Origin: Heliocidaris tuberculata
Lineage: Eukaryota; Echinodermata; Echinoidea; Camarodonta; Echinometridae
Direction: 5' to 3'
Length of the DNA stretch: 64,000 nucleotides
Assembly: GCA_025618425.1 (NCBI GenBank)
Contig: CM046847.1
Location: 14,361,468 to 14,425,467 of the forward strand
Shown: piece after piece, positions 56,161 to 64,000 of the stretch
Layout: each line of letters starts with the position of its first letter
Position numbering within the stretch: position 1 is the first letter of the stretch
The notes under the pieces: generated by a model
Database searches by the model: none
What the model was told of the DNA's origin: nothing
Seen by the model: only the letters and a program-made list of their open reading frames with translations
Made by a program: the position numbers and the translations under genes

Positions 56161-58450
56161 CGTGAAAGAGAATACCTATTCTAAATGTGAGCTAAATGTA
56201 CTACATGCAATAAAGGTACGCTTTAGCATTTTGAAATAGTCATGAAAGTTGATAAGCTCCTTGTTCATTTGCCTTGGGATACATCCATTAAAGAAACATG
56301 AAATTTTTAAGAAGGAAAAAAAAATCAGTGTTCATTTTCTATAGAAATAATAAGGATTCATCGCAGTATCCATAATCTTAAAATCACAAATATCATATGA
56401 ATTGAGGAGAGTTTTTGATTAATTTAACTTTATTGTTTCCATCCAGATGATCTTGTCTATTATAATCCTCTAGACTGGATTGATTTCAACTTTTATTTTG
56501 TAAGTCACATGATACCTTCAGAAGTAAAGTACATATTTTTTTTTCCAATATGTGATGTTGAAGGTTTTTGTGTCTATTTATCCTAGTATGGCGTTGAGGA
56601 AAGTAACCTCCATCTTGGGCTGTTCCTTAAAAAATCAAGGCGATGTACAGCAACATGACACATCGAAAGGAAGACGAAAATCGCCAAAAACAAAAATACG
56701 ATGGGACAGCTGCTGGTATATACCAGGTACATAGAAAACAGATTGTCCGTGTTGTGTAAATATCAACCCCTTGCCTGATCCCATCGCCAATATGACGCAG
56801 GGAAAGTTCTCGCTGTGAAGCTATATATAAATGGCTTCTCAACTCTTTAATACCAGCTCATATGAACGTCATCCAACTCAAATTTTATCATCAATCGGTA
56901 ATCAGGAGTTTAATTAAATGAAACGTACACCGCTATGATGGTGGACGAGAAGAGCGGCGTCAAATAATTTCCAGCCTTGTCCAGCCATACTCTTCAAAGT
57001 TTGAGAGCGAAATTATGTTTTGGTTTTATTGGACTGAGTGGAGGTTGGAATGGAAGTTATGCCAGACAGTGAGGAAAAAAGATATATCCCAAACAACCTG
57101 TTGTGGGAGAGGTGTCTACATGCTCTGAACTACCTTCAGTTGTAATAACTCCAACTTAATAATTTGTGAAATGTCTGAGAATTTTTTTATTCAAGGCAAG
57201 GGATGCTGGGGAATTACTGGTCCTGTTAAATATGAGGTGGAGGAATTACCCAAACTAGGTCAGCTGAAAGGTTATTATATTGCTCATTTCTTGGCTGTTC
57301 ACGTTAAAGCACTTTTCATTAACTCCCTCGGATGGGATCCTAGATAGGAGAAATTGGTCAATATAGACATGCAATCACAAGTTTGGCGAGGACACTCGAC
57401 AGGAGAAGAGGAAGATGTAAACATTAAAAATTAGGAAATAAACGTTAGGTCACATTGATCCGATTTGGTCTGTTGTTTTTTTTTTCCTCGATGTCTGTGA
57501 TCCAAGACTGATGTGAAGGACACTGCTCCCTTGGCAAATGTGATGCCGAGACCAAATCAGCCTGGTGCTTCTGGCACTTGACGAAATATATTGCCACCGT
57601 AACCAAGCATTTTCCCTCTTTCAACACCTTTAATATTCTGTGATTACTCAATAACTTTTGTACTTACCGATTACTGACTACCTACCACTTGCTATGCTTA
57701 CTAAGGTGTTGCAACTACGGAGTACTCCTGACAAAAACTATGTCCTTGGTGTTGTTTCGATAGGCAACCGTGACTTTGTTTCATATACGTCACAACTGCG
57801 TAAAGCCTCCATCATCTCTATATTGCTTTTGGGAGGTGCAGAACCGGGAAACTAATAATGATCACAGCTTCCATAAACAAAATACACTGGTCCATGTACC
57901 TTACAAAGTAATCAACTTGTTACAAACTCCGTCGAAGTGAACTTCAATAAACTCAAGAAATCATGCTGAGGCACCAAAGAAGGTAGTTTTGCTCCCTCAT
58001 TCTCTCCCGTTTCGAGCCTTTCACTCATCTGTATTTCATATTCATTTCTTCGGTTGTTTTTTTTTTTTTGTGTGTACTACTTTTCGTTTTTCTATCTATC
58101 ATACATTCCCTCCAACTTTCTTTTTGAAGTCTCGTCGCGAAATACCAAGCTCCTGCTTCAGACGCCTTCTTTTGGTCAGTTTTTATTGGGTTCTGTTATC
58201 GTAAGACTCTATGGGAGATAATGATTTTCGGAAATGTGTTTTCTTTCGGAAATTAGATAGGAAGGCTTCGGGCAAGCGATGGGAACAGGACGTAGATGAA
58301 AATTTAGGATGTTGCTACAATGGCAAAGGAAATATATGCAGTCTTCCGTACTTAATTAACACTTTTCATGTCCACTTATCATGAAAGTTGCGCGTCCTAG
58401 GTTTAATAACCGCGCATATGTTCTTGCATGTGAAAAAGCATAGCTGAAAT
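56161..58450. other. Long stretch without a recognisable gene
   Basis: Mostly AT-rich. Short frames at 56552-56734, 57445-57651 and 57658-57855 have no motif. T runs at 57474-57485 and 58058-58070. Confidence 0.5.
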
Positions 58451-58542
58451 ACAATAAATAAATAAATAAATAAATAAATAGATAAATAGATAAATAAATA
58501 AATAAATAGATAAATAGATAAATAAATAAATAAAGAAAGAAA
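58451..58542. repeat. (AAAT)n / (AGAT)n microsatellite
   Basis: AAAT and GATAAATA units ending in GAAA repeats; it makes a Tyr/Leu/Phe/Ile-rich false frame on the minus strand. Confidence 0.95.
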
Positions 58543-59591
58543 GTCAGAATGCATTAAACCTGTATCGTTTCGAATTAGGAACCAAATTTCATCGATAATA
58601 ACTACGAATATGATGATAACAAAAATTACGACGTGTATTTTCATTAAATATTAATAGTCTGGTTTAATATGTAAGCAAATGTGAAGTGGAATACTGCGGT
58701 AGAACATGCTTTGGTCATGCAGATGAATATTTTAATAGTAAGTGTGATGTCAGATGATTCAGTTTGAAAATATTTTGGCAATATACAAATGATTATTAGT
58801 TACGGTTGCTGTGATACAAATGTGCCTAATAACCGATGATGTGTGTTCAGAAACCAATTAAGGCTAACTGTCATGCAATATTTATGATTAGACCTGGTTT
58901 CAAGTGTTAGCCACGATGTACACTCTAACATGTGTAGATGCTGGATGATAATGGTTAAGAACGTACACCCCCTACATGTCCATACCTTCCTCTCCCCAGC
59001 CTTTCCGCGTTAAAAACGAAACAAATTGGTGCAAAGTAAAAGTACTTTGTGTTGGTAAAAAAAAAATGAGCCTTGACGAATCTTTTAAAATCTCAAGGTT
59101 ACCCTTCTTCTCTCCCCACTTCCCCTCTACAGTACAACCTAAAACAATATCTACAAGTATTTTCTTGTACAAGGAAGCAATTTAGGCCAGTGAAATAACA
59201 TGAGACCTGCATCCAAGCGATATGAAAGATTTACACTCTAAAACTTATAGATACCCCCTGAACACATTTATACCAAAAAGCCTATAACATCACTCAAAGT
59301 CTGGTTGACCCCCCCCCCCCTCCAGTTGGGTTCCTCACAACATTTCCAAGCACTTTCCAGAGTGAAACGAGCATAGTCTTATGTTTGGGAAGGGTGGGGT
59401 CTAGTGGCTGAATTTAAAGTTTTCATTCGGGCAAGAGGCGCCATCCCCCCCCCCCCCCACGCGCTCAGTTGTGCCCGTAGACAAAGTTCATCGGTTGGTC
59501 TCAATCAGCGCATTTCACGCCACTCTACAATTTTATTTTCTTCATTTTAGCATCGCAAAAATCATATGCCACGAAAGATCCTTCTAACTTA
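58543..59591. other. No gene; two poly(C) runs
   Basis: C runs at 59310-59321 and 59446-59458. Nothing else recognised. Confidence 0.6.
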
Positions 59592-59900
59592 TGTGACATT
59601 TTGAGACCTTTTTTTCTATTTTGTGCAAAAATTGGTTTAACACACTATATATCTTGTTACCTTTGTATATCTTATTTTAAAAAACCCAAAAAACTTCTTA
59701 CTTTATAAGTTTTACTATTTACCTCAAATAGCAGAACAGAAAGGAAATAAAATGTGACCTTCTGAGACCTTTGCTGATTTCTGTACAAAGTGGTTAAAAT
59801 GCAGTATTTCTTGTCCTCTTTGAATATATCTTTTTCTTTCTTCCTTATCAACCTTTACTATTTACCTTAAATAGGAGAACTAAAAGTAAATAAAGCTGAA
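59592..59900. repeat. Diverged tandem duplication, 161-bp unit
   Basis: TGTGAC..TGAGACCTTT recurs at 59592 and 59753, and TTTACTATTTACC(T/C)(C/T)AAATAG.AGAAC recurs at the end of each copy. Confidence 0.75.
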
Positions 59901-60919
59901 AAACAAGGAAATACACAACTTAAAGGTTGTGGGCCGTCTGTGATGTAATAGCGTGATCCTACATGTATACTGTTATACATTTAAATATTTTAAACAGAAT
60001 ATTATATATGAGAGATACATTGTTGAAATTTGGTGGGGTAACTTATAAAAAAAATGCACCTTTCGTAATAACGGTTCAGAAACTACCATAAACGTGTTTT
60101 GCTTCTGTCAGTACTCTAATTTAATACGGTCTCAATTGGAGTACTGGGTACATCATGATATTGGGGAAAAGGTTATACCTACATATCAAAATAAGTTGTT
60201 TGGATTTTGCGGTCTCAATAACAATGCTGTAAACTGTATTGTGATGGTTGTAGACGAGATATATTCACTGCCAAATTACAAAATCAATAACATTCATTTT
60301 AGAAAATTATATTAACTGTAAAATGTTATAAAGAATTGGGAAAATACATTATTATATCAAACGAATCTCAAAGAAAAGAAATTACTGATGAAATGGTTTC
60401 TATTCAGAGGATGTTGTGAGCATGTTGGCAACATAACGACATGACATGATCATCAATTTACTATCATATTATTTATATCATACATATTGCAAAGGTAATT
60501 TTTTCTCTTTCTAGTTGTCAAGTGATGATAGTCGATTGGAAAGACTGAAAAAAACAAAAGTAATTAAAAGTGACTTTATTCATTGTGCATTCTATTGTTT
60601 TTTTCAACCTTATTTCTTGCTTTTGAGGTCTGTTATTAGAGGTTTTCTTTTCTATATCAACATTCAGATAGAAAAGTTATAATTAAAGAAGGACACATTA
60701 CCAAAAATAATGATCTACAAAGTAAAAAAAAATCTACGTGTCGTTTTTCATTCAAACTTTGTATAAAATATGTCTGTATTCTTGACTGAAGAGAAGAAAA
60801 TTAGAACTGTATAACCATCCTAAATTGCAAGATATGTATGTGCAAGACTTCAAGGATAAAAGCCAGAACGTGAAATTTTTCAATTTAGACCCGCAATGAA
60901 AGTTGTCTGGGGGCTACCT
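59901..60919. other. No gene or repeat seen
   Basis: AT-rich DNA; a 73-codon frame (60094-60315) has no recognisable motif. Confidence 0.6.
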
Positions 60920-62385
60920 AGCCACCCCCAATGTTGAAAGTGAAGGAAGCCACGGGTTATAAGTTTGATAATAGCACCGAAGATTTCCTTTCCCCGGGAA
61001 ACAAGCTTAGCATATTTCATTTAGTTTTTATGTTGACCATTCGTAGAGGAAGGGCAACATATGCATTTGATGTCTGTCAATTTGAAAATCAAAGATGGAA
61101 GCCATGTGCCAGGAAGCATTGAGATGGGAAGTCTAACAACATCACCCATGTTTTTCCTAACCCTGGAAACATAGTACATTACAAGTAGAACATTCTAATA
61201 AGTTTCCAGGTAGCCTGGAAGCAGAGATAGGGCAACATATATTTTTTATGGCCGCCATTTTGGATTCTCATAATGGCCGCCATGTGCGAGGTAGTAGAAG
61301 TCTAGTAATGTCACAAATTGTTTTCTCTACCCAGAAAAGGCGGGATCAGCATATTTAATTAGGTTTATTTCTAAGTTGAAAAGAAGCCGACGTAGGGCAA
61401 AAATGTCTTTTGTTGCGGCCACTTTTAAAAATTAAAAATTGTCACCATGTCCAATGAAGCGTTGATACTTGAGGTTTAATTAAATCAATATTGATTTTCT
61501 TGACCCAGGAAACAAAGTATTAGAATAGGTCCCATTCTCTTAAAGGGATTCGGTAACTTTGTGGAGGCTTGATAATAATACATTTTTGAATTTTGATATC
61601 TGTCTTTTATAATGATGTTCAGAAAGATAAATAGATAGCCAGGCAAAGAAAGGTATTCATATATATAATGCTATTATTAAGATATCTATGACTGAATACT
61701 CCCATTTACAAAAGCGTATGGCCATACGCTTTAGTCTAACACTGAGTCTATGGGGGGGAAAATGAGTCTGGCATTTCCGGTCACTTGCATATGTTTACTT
61801 TTGTGAAGCACATGATGATTTTGAAGTGCTTCCCCCCCCCCCCCTGGGCTTCATTTTTACACCATGCATGTTACGTACACTGATAGCATGTAAGGCCAGG
61901 CAGCTCAGATTTTATCAAGCCTCTACAAAATTACCAAATCACTTTAAGTTAGTAGGTTGAGTGGAATATTATATAAATCTATATAATTATATATTCATGT
62001 ATGTATTTCATTATGGCTATTTTTAAAATACAAAATGACCGTCGTGCGATGATACATTAAGATTAGAAGTCTAATTATGTCACCAATGGTTTTATCAACC
62101 CAGAAAATTAGCATATTTTACTAAGTTTTGGGGTTGACCAGAGATAAGGCAACACGTTTTACACGTTTTCCATTTTGAAAATCGAAAAAAGGCCTCCATT
62201 TGTAAGGAAGCGTTGGAAGTAGAAGTATAGTGATGTCACCATTTTTTTCTCCCCCCCCCCCGTAGGAAAAGTAGGATTAGCACATTTCATTACGTTTATA
62301 CCTTTAAAAGAAGCCAAGATAAGTCAAATTATGTATATTTTTATGGCGGCCATTTTGAAAGTCCAAAATGGCCACCATGCCGGTG
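60920..62385. repeat. Tandem array of ~155-185-bp units with palindromic ATGGCGGC motifs
   Basis: Landmarks recurring in order: AGAAGTCTA.TAATGTCAC (61122, 61294, 62062, 62217), TAGCATATTT(C/A)ATTA-type (61007, 61350, 62106, 62278) and AGGGCAACATAT-type (61045, 61228, 61394, 62147). Each unit carries an ATGGCCGCCATTTTG-type inverted pair, clearest at 61248-61283 and 62343-62379. A TTAA element splits the array. Confidence 0.8.
61540..61947. mobile_element. TTAA-flanked element inside the tandem array
   Basis: TTAA (61540-61543) + AGGGATTCGGTAACTTTG then TGGAGGCTTGATAA; right end inverted AGTGATTTGGTAATTTTG then TAGAGGCTTGATAA + TTAA (61944-61947). Body exactly 400 bp. Contains a 22-bp perfect palindrome (61711-61732) and a C run (61832-61844). 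Confidence 0.85.
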
Positions 62386-63310
62386 TTTGTTCAAATGCCA
62401 ACATCAATTTTGGGATAATCCATGATCTAATAATTCTGAACATGTATAGTTTTGCTAATCTCCAAAGATTTTGAAAAAAAAATACATAGTGAACCTAACT
62501 GTGATACATGAATAATTATATTCTCTTAATAAACCGACAAACGGTATATCAGAAAATTATAAGTACAGAAATTAGTAAAGCATTTAAAAAGATATTGTAA
62601 GTCATAGGTATATCATAAAGGATGCAGATACAAGGAAGGTAATTTTAAGTCATTCTATCTAAATGGAATCATAATACAGTGAGAAGATACTCTGTCATAA
62701 TTATGTAACAAAAGTCGCTGTAAGTCATATATGTTATGTATAATATAAATTTTGTGCACCCATCTTTATGTTTCTATTAAACTAAAGAAGTTATCTTTGT
62801 ACATGCCATAATATTGTTTGTAAATGCACTCAGAATGGCAATTTTAATTACATCTGTCTACAGTGCCTTCTGTATGCTTAAGAATAGGGTTTTACGAAAA
62901 ATTGCCCAGATTGTCATAGATTTCCATGCATTCTTGGACTTAAAGAAAATGTTGTTAGAAGCATAACGTTCCTTGAAACAGTAATCTAGCCTGTCCGTTA
63001 AAAATGTCAATTTTTATTAGTTGACCAAAATTGCCTTCATCCAAATCTCTGATTTAAGATCTAATTTTGATTTGAACATCAAATTTCTTCCTTCTATTCG
63101 CTCGAAATAAGTTGTTGAGGCGATATCAGTAGGGACCAACAGCATATGGGCTAGGTCTATTTACATGCACCGCATACGTCAGGCAAACCTTCTCCTGTAG
63201 TTTGCAGGGACGGACTCTATTTTGAAACTTTAAACAGTCCATAGTGACATTAGCCAAATCTAGTTTTATGATCAGTCTCTGAGATGTGAGTTGGTCTAGT
63301 GGAAAGCTCT
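62386..63310. other. No gene or repeat seen
   Basis: AT-rich DNA without visible structure. Confidence 0.6.
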
Positions 63311-63448
63311 GGGGAGCGTTTCATCAAGTGTTTTGTCAGTGATTTTTACCGACAAATTTGCTCTCAGCCAATCAGAAGCAAGGATTTCAGTAGCTTATAA
63401 CAGTTGTCGGTTTAAATCACTGACAAAACACTTGATGAAACGCTCCCC
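63311..63448. mobile_element. Palindromic MITE, GCGTTTCATCAAG type, copy 2
   Basis: Ends GGGGAGCGTTTCATCAAGTG and its inverse CACTTGATGAAACGCTCCCC, perfect over 20 bases. The centre has GACAAATTTGCTCTCAGCCA then ATCAGAAGCAAGGATTTCAG, shared with the copy at 10797-10935. Length 138 bp. High arm identity suggests recent activity. Confidence 0.9.
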
Positions 63449-64000
63449 TGTAAGCCGACTTTGACCGATCATGGTGGTTTGAAACTTAGTCGCTTCTTAC
63501 GGATGGTGAAATTATAAAAGTTCGGTCCCATGACGTAAATAGTTATATTTGATTAATAACCGTCTGTTTTAACCAAATTACACAGACCAAATTACCACGT
63601 ATACTTGTACAGAATGGCTACAATATGTGCCCATTCTAGAGCACAGATAGTTCAGACCGAAGATTCAGACCTTACCGTTCTTTAGAAAGGGTTTGTGCAT
63701 GTAAACTACCTTCACCCTCTCACCTATTCCTTCCCATTTCCATTTCCTTCTTGACATCGTAAGTAAACAGCTCTCGTAGATCCTTACCCAGTCTGCAACC
63801 CGATCTTACCCTCTGTAGGTGGCGTATTTTACCCTCTGGTAGCTTCTTCCGATCTTGACCAGTGATCACGTGGTACATCCTGGCGTGTTCTGCAAACTTC
63901 AGACTGTATGCAGTTAACCGTAAATTAAAATGTCTGTTACTTGATAGGAGAAGGTCAATTTAGACAATTTTACTAGGTATATATCAGAAATCATTTATTA
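63449..64000. other. No gene or repeat seen
   Basis: Slightly GC-richer DNA to the end of the window, no recognisable frame. Confidence 0.55.

Overview
This 64 kb window is AT-rich, intron/intergenic-type DNA from a metazoan nucleus. I see no operons, ribosome binding sites, tRNA or rRNA genes, and no long host open reading frame. The retroelement types (5'-truncated non-LTR elements with 3' UTR hairpins and short-repeat tails), the many short palindromic elements ending in GGGCCC..GTTTCATAAA-like or CAGTGGCGGATCC-like termini, the TTAA-flanked elements, the sea-urchin-TU-like foldback structures and the dense CT/CA/GAT microsatellites together suggest a marine invertebrate deuterostome, most likely an echinoderm such as a sea urchin. 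The organism is an inference; no species marker was identified.

Layout. 0-8 kb: microsatellites, an array of CCGAAGGTTCGTAATT-like units, a jockey-like LINE remnant (3129-4047), then a 1.8 kb nested foldback element bounded by TTAA (4081-5883) and a perfect 133-bp tandem duplication. 8-16 kb: a minus-strand LINE remnant with a YADD motif (8993-10200), three palindromic MITEs, a GACAGCCC-ended TIR element, and a TTAA element. 15-20 kb: two copies of a ~409-bp piggyBac-like element (TTAA + CCCTTT ends), telomere-like degenerate repeats and two more GACAGCCC elements. 20-24 kb: CT tracts and a hAT-like element. 24-31 kb is a LINE cluster: five truncated LINE 3' ends, one tRNA-derived SINE, and a TTAA element sitting inside one LINE reading frame. 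31-38 kb: palindromic MITEs, a hAT MITE with a perfect 8-bp target duplication, a mariner-like foldback element and recent tandem duplications. 38.8-40.5 kb: a tandem array split by a TTAA element that is itself split by a third element. 44-51 kb: a 580-bp foldback, a second mariner-like foldback, a minisatellite, a 28-nt G run, and a TIR element that splits a GC-richer stretch. 55-64 kb: two adjacent TTAA elements sharing one TTAA, tandem arrays, one of them carrying palindromic ATGGCGGC motifs and a TTAA insertion, and a final palindromic MITE.

How it works together. Nothing here looks like a functional host gene; every recognisable protein-coding remnant is the C-terminal end of a non-LTR reverse transcriptase and all but one carry frameshifts or stops. 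The interest lies in layered insertions that give a relative history (array, then TTAA element, then 5-bp-TSD element; LINE, then TTAA element) and in non-coding structures shared between families that look unrelated in their arms. All element boundaries were read by eye; percent identities and copy numbers were not computed.
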